A stretch of 7,038 nucleotides of DNA from IMCC26077 sp044344975 (GCA_044344975.1 JBIJBY010000063.1:1-7038), one strand, 5' to 3'. Shown: positions 1 to 6,609, counted from the first letter of the stretch. Translations and numbers: made by a program. Notes: a model not told the origin generated them from the letters alone.

Positions 1-1
1 T

Positions 2-865
2 GGTCAGCACTGGATGTACAAGGGCGAGCATGTCTTGATTATTTTCGATGACCTCTCAAAGCAAGCAGAGGCCTATCGCTCAGTCTCGCTCCTACTTCGC
101 CGACCACCAGGTCGCGAAGCGTACCCTGGAGATGTTTTCTATTTACACTCACGCCTACTCGAGCGTTGCGCAAAACTTTCAGATGATATGGGTGGCGGCT
201 CGATGACTGGTCTGCCAATCATCGAGACAAAAGGTAATGACGTCTCTGCCTTCATTCCGACCAACGTTATTTCGATTACTGACGGCCAGTGCTTCCTTGA
301 GACTGACCTCTTTAACGCAGGTGTTCGTCCTGCGATCAACGTCGGTATCTCCGTCTCACGTGTGGGTGGTTCTGCGCAGACTAAAGCGATTAAGAAGATT
401 GCCGGACGTCTTCGTCTTGACCTGGCACAATTCCGTGAGTTGGAGGCCTTCGCAGCATTTGGTTCTGATCTTGATGCAGCATCGAAGGCACAACTTGAGC
501 GCGGTGCGCGAATGGTTGAACTTCTCAAGCAGGGCCAGTACTCGCCATATTCAGTCGAGCGCCAAGCCGCGTCGATTTGGGCGGGAACAACAGGACAGCT
601 CGACGATATTCCTGTTCCAGATATTCGTCGCTTCGAGAGTGAATTCCTTGATTTTATTGGAACAGAGCGGAAGGCAATCTTCGACGTAATCTCGGAGACT
701 CGTGATCTGAACGATGACACAGTCGCATCGCTCAAAGAGGCGATTGCCGCATTTAAGGGCCGCTTCGTTCCATCAGTTTCGAAGGCAGTCAATGAAGCTC
801 CAGTAGAAGCGCTTGAAGGCGAGGGTAATGAGCAAATTACCCGCATGGTTCCGGTGAAGAAGTAA
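2..865 (+). CDS. atpA: ATP synthase F1 subunit alpha, C-terminal part (5' end outside window)
   Basis: This is the C-terminal 287 residues of the alpha subunit, the non-catalytic nucleotide-binding partner of beta in the F1 hexamer on the cytoplasmic face of the membrane. The frame is open from base 2, so the ATG at 14 is internal. Visible family signatures are the Walker B region (VLIIFDDLSKQA), the PGREAYPGDVFYLHSRLLER block, the VSAFIPTNVISITDGQ block and GISVSRVGGSAQ. The Arg of that last motif, codon 359-361, matches the arginine finger that reaches into the beta catalytic site. The C-terminal helical domain ends around AAFKGRF. It is followed by a 32-residue tail (767-862) containing VEALEGEG and ending VPVKK, which resembles the actinobacterial and mycobacterial alpha extension. 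The gene lies 3 nt before atpG and is certainly part of the atp operon. Roughly the first half of the protein is missing because of the window edge. Confidence 0.97.
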   Translation, partial: GQHWMYKGEHVLIIFDDLSKQAEAYRSVSLLLRRPPGREAYPGDVFYLHSRLLERCAKLSDDMGGGSMTGLPIIETKGNDVSAFIPTNVISITDGQCFLETDLFNAGVRPAINVGISVSRVGGSAQTKAIKKIAGRLRLDLAQFRELEAFAAFGSDLDAASKAQLERGARMVELLKQGQYSPYSVERQAASIWAGTTGQLDDIPVPDIRRFESEFLDFIGTERKAIFDVISETRDLNDDTVASLKEAIAAFKGRFVPSVSKAVNEAPVEALEGEGNEQITRMVPVKK

Positions 866-868
866 GAA

Positions 869-1777
869 ATGGGCGCACAACTCCGTATTTATCGCCGCCG
901 AATTCGTTCGGTTAAAGCGACGAAGAAAATCACGAAGGCGATGGAGCTCATCTCTGCTTCGCGCATCGTGAAGGCGCAGCAACGCGTCAGCGCTTCGACG
1001 CCTTATGCCAATGAGTTGACGCGTGCGGTTACTGCGGTTGCTTCCTTTGCCTCAGTAGATCATCCGCTGACCTCCTTTGAGCCAAATCCCAAGCGCGCGG
1101 CAGTCCTTCTTATTACTGCTGATCGCGGTATGGCTGGCGCCTATTCGAGCAGCGCGATTAAAGAAGGCGATCAGCTAATTGCTGCCTTAAGACAACGCGG
1201 CCTCGATGCGAAGGTATACATCGTTGGTCGTAAGGGCGTTTCGTATTACAAGTTCCGTGATCGTGCGATTGCAAAATCATGGACTGGAATTAGCGATAAC
1301 CCTACTTATGCTGCCGCTCGAGAAATCGGACAGGAGCTCATCCAAGCTTTCATCGCAGATTCTGCAATTGATCCAGATGGAGTTGCAGAGCTACATGTGG
1401 TTTATACCGAATTTCGCTCTATGGTCACTCAAGAGGCGTTGGCGAAGCGCATGTTGCCACTTGAGGTTGTTGAGAGCACTGGTCCTGCGGGACTTCTTCC
1501 AATGTATGAGTTTGAACCAACTGCAGAGTCGGTTCTAGACGCGCTGCTACCGAAATATGTAGAGGCACGTATCTATAACGCGCTACTTCAATCAGCTGCT
1601 TCCGAGCATGCTGCGCGACGTCGCGCTATGAAGTCAGCAACAGATAATGCTGACGAATTGATTAAATCGTTCACCCGACGTGCGAACGCTGCTCGTCAGG
1701 CGGAAATTACCCAAGAAATCAGCGAAATTGTAGGTGGCGCAGATGCGCTTGCCTCTGCGATGGCAGGAAGCGAGTAA
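869..1777 (+). CDS. atpG: ATP synthase F1 subunit gamma
   Basis: The gamma subunit is the central rotor shaft that turns inside the alpha3beta3 hexamer and links it to the c-ring. The protein is full length at 302 residues. The N-terminal coiled-coil helix carries the family pattern RRRIRSVKATKKITKAMELISASRI. A central Rossmann-like domain includes LLITADRGMAGAYSSSAIKE near residues 80-100. The C-terminal helix carries ASEHAARRRAMKSATDNADE followed by ARQAEITQEISEIVGGADAL, which pairs with the first helix to form the shaft. The start ATG lies 3 nt after the atpA stop. Only a weak purine-rich stretch precedes it (GGTGAAGAAG inside the end of atpA), so translation is probably coupled to atpA. 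The start is well supported because MGAQLR is the usual family N-terminus. Confidence 0.97.
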   Translation: MGAQLRIYRRRIRSVKATKKITKAMELISASRIVKAQQRVSASTPYANELTRAVTAVASFASVDHPLTSFEPNPKRAAVLLITADRGMAGAYSSSAIKEGDQLIAALRQRGLDAKVYIVGRKGVSYYKFRDRAIAKSWTGISDNPTYAAAREIGQELIQAFIADSAIDPDGVAELHVVYTEFRSMVTQEALAKRMLPLEVVESTGPAGLLPMYEFEPTAESVLDALLPKYVEARIYNALLQSAASEHAARRRAMKSATDNADELIKSFTRRANAARQAEITQEISEIVGGADALASAMAGSE

Positions 1778-1780
1778 GAG

Positions 1781-3208
1781 ATGGCAACAGATACCCAGAC
1801 AATTACAGGTCGCGTAGCGCGAGTTATCGGACCAGTTGTGGACGTAGAGTTCCCAACCGGATCGATGCCCGAAATCTTCAACGCGCTCCATGTCGATGTC
1901 ACCCTCGGTGGCCAGGTGCGAACCCTCACCCTTGAGGTTGCCCAGCACATCGGTGACTCGCTCGTTCGCGCTATTTCGATGCAACCAACTGATGGCATGG
2001 TTCGCGGTAGCACTGTCCGTGATACCGGTGCGGCAATCTCCGTTCCCGTTGGTGATGTCACGAAGGGGCACGTCTTTAACACCCTTGGTGAATCGCTCGA
2101 TGTGCCAACCTCTTCACTTGATATTAAAGAGCGCTGGCCAATCCATCGCAAAGCTCCAGATTTCGATCAACTTGAGTCAAAGACTGAGATGTTTGAAACC
2201 GGAATTAAAGTTATCGATCTCCTCACCCCTTATGTAAAGGGTGGAAAGATTGGTCTCTTTGGTGGTGCCGGTGTTGGTAAGACCGTTCTCATTCAAGAGA
2301 TGATTTACCGCGTTGCTGAAAACTTCGGTGGCGTTTCCGTATTCGCTGGCGTCGGTGAGCGTACTCGTGAAGGTAACGATCTCTTCCTTGAAATGACCGA
2401 AACTGGCGTTATCAATAAGACCGCGTTGGTCTTCGGACAGATGGATGAGCCACCAGGAACTCGTCTTCGCGTGGCGCTCTCAGCGCTCACGATGGCTGAG
2501 TACTTCCGTGATGTGCAGAAGCAGGATGTGCTCCTCTTCATCGACAATATCTTCCGATTTACTCAGGCTGGTTCTGAGGTTTCAACGCTCCTTGGCCGTA
2601 TGCCATCTGCGGTGGGTTACCAACCAACGCTCGCTGATGAGATGGGCCAGCTCCAAGAGCGAATTACCTCAACGCGCGGCCACTCGATTACATCGATGCA
2701 GGCGATCTACGTCCCTGCCGATGACATCACTGACCCAGCGCCACACACCACTTTTGCCCACCTTGATGCGACGACAGTTCTCTCTCGTCCAATCTCTGAA
2801 TTAGGTATCTATCCTGCGGTGGATCCACTCGATTCCACTTCACGAATTCTTGATCCACGCTACATCGGTGAGAATCACTTCCGCGTAGCAAACCGAACCA
2901 AGCAGATCTTGCAGCGTTACAAAGATCTCCAAGACATCATTGCCATTCTTGGTATCGATGAGCTCTCTGAAGAAGATCGCATTCTCGTAGGTCGCGCTCG
3001 CCGTATCCAGCGCTTCCTATCACAGAACACCTTCGTTGCTAAGGTCTTCACCGGCCTCGATGGATCTTTCGTTCCACTCTCCGAGACCATTGCCGCATTC
3101 GATGCGCTCGCAAATGGCGATTACGACCACATTCCTGAGCAGGCATTCTTCATGTGCGGTGGCTTGGATGATGTTGAGCGTAAGGCAGCGGAGTTGGCGA
3201 AGAACTAA
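1781..3208 (+). CDS. atpD: ATP synthase F1 subunit beta (catalytic)
   Basis: The beta subunit carries the catalytic sites for ATP synthesis and hydrolysis (EC 7.1.2.2). It is full length at 475 residues. The N-terminal beta-barrel starts with ITGRVARVIGPVVDVEF. The P-loop GGAGVGKT is at residues 161-168. The GERTREGNDL motif follows, with the catalytic base Glu at about 193. Walker B, VLLFID, ends at Asp255. The segment AIYVPADDITDPAPHTTFAH and the DELSEED motif at 393-399 in the C-terminal helical domain complete the signature. No key residue is missing. The gene starts 3 nt after atpG, with AGGA at 1765-1768 as a somewhat distant ribosome site, and its TAA stop overlaps the atpC ATG by one base. 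C-ending codons such as CTC and TTC are frequent, as expected for a highly expressed gene. Confidence 0.99.
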   Translation: MATDTQTITGRVARVIGPVVDVEFPTGSMPEIFNALHVDVTLGGQVRTLTLEVAQHIGDSLVRAISMQPTDGMVRGSTVRDTGAAISVPVGDVTKGHVFNTLGESLDVPTSSLDIKERWPIHRKAPDFDQLESKTEMFETGIKVIDLLTPYVKGGKIGLFGGAGVGKTVLIQEMIYRVAENFGGVSVFAGVGERTREGNDLFLEMTETGVINKTALVFGQMDEPPGTRLRVALSALTMAEYFRDVQKQDVLLFIDNIFRFTQAGSEVSTLLGRMPSAVGYQPTLADEMGQLQERITSTRGHSITSMQAIYVPADDITDPAPHTTFAHLDATTVLSRPISELGIYPAVDPLDSTSRILDPRYIGENHFRVANRTKQILQRYKDLQDIIAILGIDELSEEDRILVGRARRIQRFLSQNTFVAKVFTGLDGSFVPLSETIAAFDALANGDYDHIPEQAFFMCGGLDDVERKAAELAKN

Positions 3209-3459
3209 TGGCGCTCAGAGTAGAAGTTGTGACACCAGAGAAGAAAATCTTCTCTGGTGAAGCAAGCATGGTCCGAGCTCGGACTCTTGAAGGTGACCTC
3301 GGAATTCTCCCTGGCCACATTTCGCTTCTTGGCGTACTCGTTGATGGCGAAGTGCTTGTCAAAGAGACCAATGGCCAGAGCACAATTTTTAATATCAACG
3401 GCGGATTTCTCTCGGTTAATCAAGATCGTGTCTCTATCCTTGGTGAAAGCAGTAATTAA
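3208..3459 (+). CDS. atpC: ATP synthase F1 subunit epsilon, short form without C-terminal helices
   Basis: Epsilon sits on the gamma foot and the c-ring. Its N-terminal beta-sandwich is needed for coupling; in many bacteria two C-terminal helices inhibit ATP hydrolysis. The 83 residues here cover only the beta-sandwich: LRVEVVTPEKKIFSGEA, then LEGDLGILPGHISLLGVL, then NINGGFLSVNQDRVSIL. The protein stops where the helices would begin. E. coli epsilon is about 139 residues and the M. tuberculosis protein about 121. Reading on in the other frames past the stop gives nothing like the missing helices, and the next gene starts 38 nt later, so this looks like true loss and not a frameshift. The ATG overlaps the atpD stop (TAATG), which suggests termination-reinitiation coupling. 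A perfect 12-bp inverted repeat lies at codons 9-18. Confidence 0.96.
   Translation: MALRVEVVTPEKKIFSGEASMVRARTLEGDLGILPGHISLLGVLVDGEVLVKETNGQSTIFNINGGFLSVNQDRVSILGESSN
3233..3259 (+). repeat. Perfect 12-bp inverted repeat (hairpin) inside the atpC 5' coding region
   Basis: The left arm CACCAGAGAAGA (3233-3244) and right arm TCTTCTCTGGTG (3248-3259) are exact reverse complements separated by AAA. The flanking pair (A3232/A3260) does not extend the stem. It lies 25 nt after the atpC start and encodes residues T9-E18 of the conserved TPEKKIFSGE segment. No T-tract follows (AAGCAAGC), so it is not a standard intrinsic terminator. A stem this long with a 3-nt loop would form readily in the mRNA, and a 12-bp perfect match is unlikely by chance in a 7-kb window. 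Any role in setting epsilon translation or in mRNA processing is inference. Confidence 0.75.
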
Positions 3460-3489
3460 CTGGCACACTTCAGATAGGCGTTCAAATTT

Positions 3490-3495
3490 GAGGTG
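3490..3495 (+). promoter_or_regulatory. Ribosome binding site for the secreted-protein gene
   Basis: GAGGTG, extended to GAGGTGA, matches the anti-Shine-Dalgarno end of 16S rRNA and sits just before the ATG at 3498. It is the strongest ribosome site in the window and fixes the start of the downstream gene. It suggests that this gene is translated independently of atpC. The first two bases also form the end of the 10-base palindrome TCAAATTTGA (3482-3491). Confidence 0.7.
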
Positions 3496-3497
3496 AC

Positions 3498-3590
3498 ATG
3501 GCAAAGAGTAAAGCCAGAACAGTTCTATCCACTCTCATCTTAGGTTTTGTGACGTTCGCGCTGATGTTTCCGAGCGCTATTTCAGTAGCA
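3498..3590 (+). other. Predicted Sec signal peptide of the secreted protein
   Basis: Residues 1-31 show a positive n-region (K3, K5, R7), an uninterrupted hydrophobic stretch VLSTLILGFVTFALMF, then PSAISVA followed by Asp. The S-V-A preceding D32 fits the -3/-1 rule of signal peptidase I. There is no twin arginine and no cysteine at the cleavage site, so Tat export and lipoprotein processing are unlikely. Confidence 0.8.
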
Positions 3591-5327
3591 GACGGTCCAC
3601 AAAATGCGTTGAGTGTTGATGAAGTTAACTCCAAAGATTTGATGCAAGGAAATGATTTTTACGGGATTCAAACTTTTCAAACCCGGGCAAAACCAGACTC
3701 CATTTTGGGCTGGTTTCAACAAAATTTACCCACCATTCCCAATCCAAAGGGCGGCGGGGGACGGAAAGATCCCGACAAATTAGGAGTCTCTTTTAGTTCA
3801 GAGCTACCAATGGCCCTTCTCTCATCCATTCGAGTTTTCACTTCAAAAGTTGGTGAGAGCGATTCAGCCATCAACTATCTCTGCAGCTCCCTTGAAGACC
3901 CAATATGTTCCCCAAAGAATGGGAAATTCAATACTTTGAGAGCTGATTCTGTTATCGGCAATTGCGCGAAAAACGCTGATTCAGCGTGTGTGGAATCGCT
4001 CTCCCTGACACTTCCAGATAAATCGATTGTCTCTGCCAAGCCAGTCCTAGAAATTCCAGCTGGCACTAAAACTTTTCCCGGAAAATTTAATAGTTCAGGG
4101 GAAGGCTTTCCTCCCGGACTCTCAGCATGGATTTGGGAAGCGAATATTCCGGGGGCTCCAACAAATAGATACTTAGCGCGCGGCACGGTGACTACATATG
4201 CAAAAAACGCATCAGGAAATTTTGAATTTCAAAAACCCACATTCCATTTCGAATTAGTTCCCATAACTTGGGAAACAGCACCGGTAGTGGCGCCACGTTT
4301 AGAGAATTTTAAATATAAAAACACGCTAGATCCTGTCGTGCGCCAAGTAAGCATTCAACCGAGTTGCTTGGCTCACGACACGAATGTTTGCTACCACCGA
4401 GCTAAATTTCCAACGGGAGTAAGAGCAACCGTAACTTTAAAATTACCAAATCGATTGACGGGTTGGCTCAACGGACGATTAGTGAAGCCTAATGTCACCA
4501 CTGAAAAAATAGATTCCATTTACGATCGTGTTCGAGTTGAAGCTGCTCCCTCTGAAAATATTATTGCTGGTGGATGGGTGGAATGGAAAAAAATTCCCGA
4601 ATCACTTTTCTTCAATGATGATGGAACTCCAAATACCATGGGTGTGGGCCGTTTAGATGGTGCCGCGGGAATGTATTCCGGAAGCGTTGGAGCGATTGAG
4701 GAGTATCTTGACTGGCAGAAGTATTTGGGCGAGAGCGCTCTTCTCAAAGAAGAGGGGTGGACAATCTCAAGCACCACGGTCGAATCTGGGGGGCAATGTG
4801 GCCTTCAAAGCGGCCTTCAAGGGGTGGTTGCCTCTAATGCCTCAGCATATTCACCAGGGGCGCCAGCATTTAATAAAGAGAGTCAAACGTTAGATTACAA
4901 AGTTGCTGCGCCCCATTTTGCTCCTGATGGAAAAACCGAAAATATCGGCACTTATGGACTCTCGATGCGCGCCGATTTGGTGCAATGCTTGTATGGCGTA
5001 ACAGAGGTGCCTTCGCGAGTTGAGGTAACCATTACCAATGCAACGAATGGTGAGAGCAAGGGATCGACCGTTGAACTCTTTAGGAATGGTAACTGGGTCT
5101 ACTTGAGCGCAGAGGGGTTCACTTACTCGTCGCCGACGCTGAAGGTTAAGTTAGTCCAGGAGAAAAAAGTGGAGGCAGCTGCCCCTGCGACCAATACAGT
5201 CCAATCAAATGCAGCAGTAGGGCCAAAAGTTGCTACCAAAAAGAGCATATCCTGCGTGAAGGGCAAAATCATCAGAAAGATAACGGGAACAAATCCAAAG
5301 TGTCCAACTGGATTTAAAAAGAAATAA
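3498..5327 (+). CDS. Large secreted protein of unknown function with CX7C pairs and basic CX15C tail
   Basis: I do not recognise a named family. The 609-residue protein begins with a Sec-type signal peptide: a basic MAKSKAR, a hydrophobic core (about residues 8-25) and a likely cleavage after SVA (31/32). No later membrane helix, LPXTG motif or lipobox is evident, so it is probably released or non-covalently surface-bound. The body is rich in Thr, Ser, Val, Pro and Gly, suggesting beta structure. There are ten cysteines: C129/C137, C156/C164 and C290/C298 (each CX7C), then C434 and C497, then C586/C602 in the tail. A module around 490-555 (MRADLVQCLYGV through GFTYSSPTLKVKL) precedes an Ala-rich linker and the Lys-rich end, NPKCPTGFKKK. 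From memory, similar tails occur in secreted proteins of freshwater Actinobacteria; this is unverified. A strong ribosome site precedes the start. Base composition is visibly more A/T-rich than the atp genes. Confidence 0.9.
   Translation: MAKSKARTVLSTLILGFVTFALMFPSAISVADGPQNALSVDEVNSKDLMQGNDFYGIQTFQTRAKPDSILGWFQQNLPTIPNPKGGGGRKDPDKLGVSFSSELPMALLSSIRVFTSKVGESDSAINYLCSSLEDPICSPKNGKFNTLRADSVIGNCAKNADSACVESLSLTLPDKSIVSAKPVLEIPAGTKTFPGKFNSSGEGFPPGLSAWIWEANIPGAPTNRYLARGTVTTYAKNASGNFEFQKPTFHFELVPITWETAPVVAPRLENFKYKNTLDPVVRQVSIQPSCLAHDTNVCYHRAKFPTGVRATVTLKLPNRLTGWLNGRLVKPNVTTEKIDSIYDRVRVEAAPSENIIAGGWVEWKKIPESLFFNDDGTPNTMGVGRLDGAAGMYSGSVGAIEEYLDWQKYLGESALLKEEGWTISSTTVESGGQCGLQSGLQGVVASNASAYSPGAPAFNKESQTLDYKVAAPHFAPDGKTENIGTYGLSMRADLVQCLYGVTEVPSRVEVTITNATNGESKGSTVELFRNGNWVYLSAEGFTYSSPTLKVKLVQEKKVEAAAPATNTVQSNAAVGPKVATKKSISCVKGKIIRKITGTNPKCPTGFKKK
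4800..4823 (+). repeat. Two imperfect 12-nt tandem units within the secreted-protein gene
   Basis: GGCCTTCAAAGC is followed directly by GGCCTTCAAGGG. The first nine bases are identical and the unit encodes GLQS then GLQG. It directly follows C434. This looks like a small in-frame duplication and no function is implied. Confidence 0.5.
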
Positions 5328-5328
5328 T

Positions 5329-6585
5329 TTACACTCTACGAATCTCTGCCCCGAGCGCCTGAAGTTGTTCATCAAATTTCGGATAACCGCGATCAACATG
5401 AAAGATATCTTCAATAACTGTGCTGCCATCACAGACCAGTGCGGCCAAAACTAGCGCGGCCCCTGCACGAATATCAGTGGCTGCCACTGGAGCGCTCGAG
5501 AGAATCTCTTTACCTTTAACAAAAGCATGATGGCCATCGGTCGTGATATCTGCACCAAGTCGAACGAGTTCATTAATAAACATGAAGCGTCCCTCAAAGA
5601 CATTCTCCGTCACCAGCGCTGATCCCTGTGCGATGGAGTTGAGCGCGATAATCATCGGTTGTAAGTCAGTAGGAAAACCTGGATAGGGGAGTGTCATTGC
5701 GTCGACAGCTTTTGGTCGATGATCCATTCGTACCCGTAATCCACCTGGAATTGTGGTGATTACTGCACCAGCAAGTACCAGTTTCTCAAGAGGAATCTCA
5801 AGGTGATCTGGGTTTGCGTTATGAATGGTGATATCTCCACGAGTCATCGCAGCAGCAAAAGCCCACGTTCCCGTGACAATTCGATCTGGAAGTGCTTCGT
5901 GATCAGCCGGGCGAAGCGACTCGACACCATTAACAGTTATTGTGGAAGTACCTAGACCAGAAATTTCTGCGCCCATTTTCTGCAAGTAAATTCCTAAATC
6001 GACGATATCGGGTTCACGTGCAGCGTTATCGATAACTGTTTCGCCGCGAGCTAAAACGGCCGCAGTGAGTAAATTCTCCGTGGCGCCAACGCTAGGGAAC
6101 TCCAATTCAATCTGAGCGCCTCTTAGGCGACCATTGACGGTAGCGATTATGTAGCCATGTTCATTGGTGACATGCGCGCCGAGTGATTCCAATCCTTTGA
6201 TATGAAAATCTAAACCTCGAGAACCAATGGCATCACCACCAGGTAAAGCGACCTCTGCCCGTCCAGTTCGTGTGAGCAATGGCCCAAGGACATTGATGGA
6301 GGCGCGCATCTTTCGAACCAGGTCATACTCAGCGCGATGCTCTAGACCTTGAGGAACATTGATGGTGAGCGTTAACTCCCGTTCATCGTGAGTGACTTGG
6401 CACCCCAGGCGCACCAATAGCTCAGACATGATGGTGACATCTGCAATTGCAGGGACATTGCCTAGTCGATGCTCACCTGGGGCCAACAAGGCTGCTGCCA
6501 TCAATTTAAGGATCGAATTCTTCGCGCCATGCACGTGAACGGCACCCTCAAGGCGGGCGCCCCCAGTGACCGCAAATCGCTCCAT
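5329..6585 (-). CDS. murA: UDP-N-acetylglucosamine 1-carboxyvinyltransferase, Asp-type
   Basis: MurA transfers enolpyruvate from phosphoenolpyruvate to UDP-GlcNAc in the cytoplasm, the first committed step of peptidoglycan synthesis (EC 2.5.1.7). The two-domain fold is complete. Motifs numbered from the chosen start are GAKNS with K22/N23, MRAS with Arg94, LPGGDAIGSR with Asp118, FPTDLQP with Asp307, and DRGYPKFDEQL near the C-terminus. Position 118 matches E. coli Cys115, the residue alkylated by fosfomycin, so the enzyme is predicted to be insensitive, as the Asp-type enzymes of mycobacteria and Chlamydia are. A longer frame starts at 6594 (three extra residues, MNH). I prefer the ATG at 6585 because it puts the KN pair at exactly the E. 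coli positions, gives 418 residues (419 in E. coli), and lies 7 nt after a TACGAT -10 box; neither start has a ribosome site. The stop is 1 nt from the convergent neighbour's stop. Confidence 0.96.
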   Translation of the reverse strand: MERFAVTGGARLEGAVHVHGAKNSILKLMAAALLAPGEHRLGNVPAIADVTIMSELLVRLGCQVTHDERELTLTINVPQGLEHRAEYDLVRKMRASINVLGPLLTRTGRAEVALPGGDAIGSRGLDFHIKGLESLGAHVTNEHGYIIATVNGRLRGAQIELEFPSVGATENLLTAAVLARGETVIDNAAREPDIVDLGIYLQKMGAEISGLGTSTITVNGVESLRPADHEALPDRIVTGTWAFAAAMTRGDITIHNANPDHLEIPLEKLVLAGAVITTIPGGLRVRMDHRPKAVDAMTLPYPGFPTDLQPMIIALNSIAQGSALVTENVFEGRFMFINELVRLGADITTDGHHAFVKGKEILSSAPVAATDIRAGAALVLAALVCDGSTVIEDIFHVDRGYPKFDEQLQALGAEIRRV

Positions 6586-6592
6586 GTGGTTC

Positions 6593-6598
6593 ATCGTA
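6593..6598 (-). promoter_or_regulatory. Candidate -10 element for a leaderless murA transcript
   Basis: On the minus strand TACGAT fits the actinobacterial TANNNT -10 consensus. It is followed by seven bases (GAACCAC) and then the ATG at 6585, so transcription would begin at or next to the A of that ATG. No convincing -35 box is visible at 16-18 nt, which is common for such promoters. If this is correct, the upstream ATG at 6594 overlaps the -10 box and cannot be the start. Confidence 0.5.
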
Positions 6599-6609
6599 GA
6601 GGTTCAGCG

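Noticed and set aside
139..846. Long minus-strand open frame opposite atpA
   Set aside because: It mirrors the conserved alpha-subunit frame, is rich in Arg and Ser, and shows no recognisable domain; a shadow of codon bias.
1633..1654. 7-bp stem with 8-nt loop inside atpG (GTCAGCA / TGCTGAC)
   Set aside because: Stems of this size occur by chance in several kilobases, and the bases encode the conserved SATDNADE segment.
1696..2151. Minus-strand open frames opposite the atpG/atpD junction
   Set aside because: They lie across two clearly coding genes, have no ribosome site and no protein-like character.
2417..2433. 6-bp inverted repeat AAGACC / GGTCTT in atpD
   Set aside because: Too short to be significant and inside conserved coding sequence with no T-tract.
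3435..3440. TATCCT as a possible -10 box for the secreted-protein gene
   Set aside because: It matches TANNNT, but there is no -35-like sequence and no supporting spacing, and such hexamers are frequent by chance.
3482..3495. Possible intrinsic terminator after atpC
   Set aside because: The palindrome is A/T-rich with no loop and no following T-tract.
3457..3497. Possible frameshift hiding the epsilon C-terminal helices
   Set aside because: The alternative frames past the stop contain no helix-like or family-like sequence, and the next start codon is too close to leave room for the domain.
3205..3504. Minus-strand open frame covering atpC
   Set aside because: It is antisense to the whole epsilon gene, with no promoter or ribosome site and no recognisable motif.
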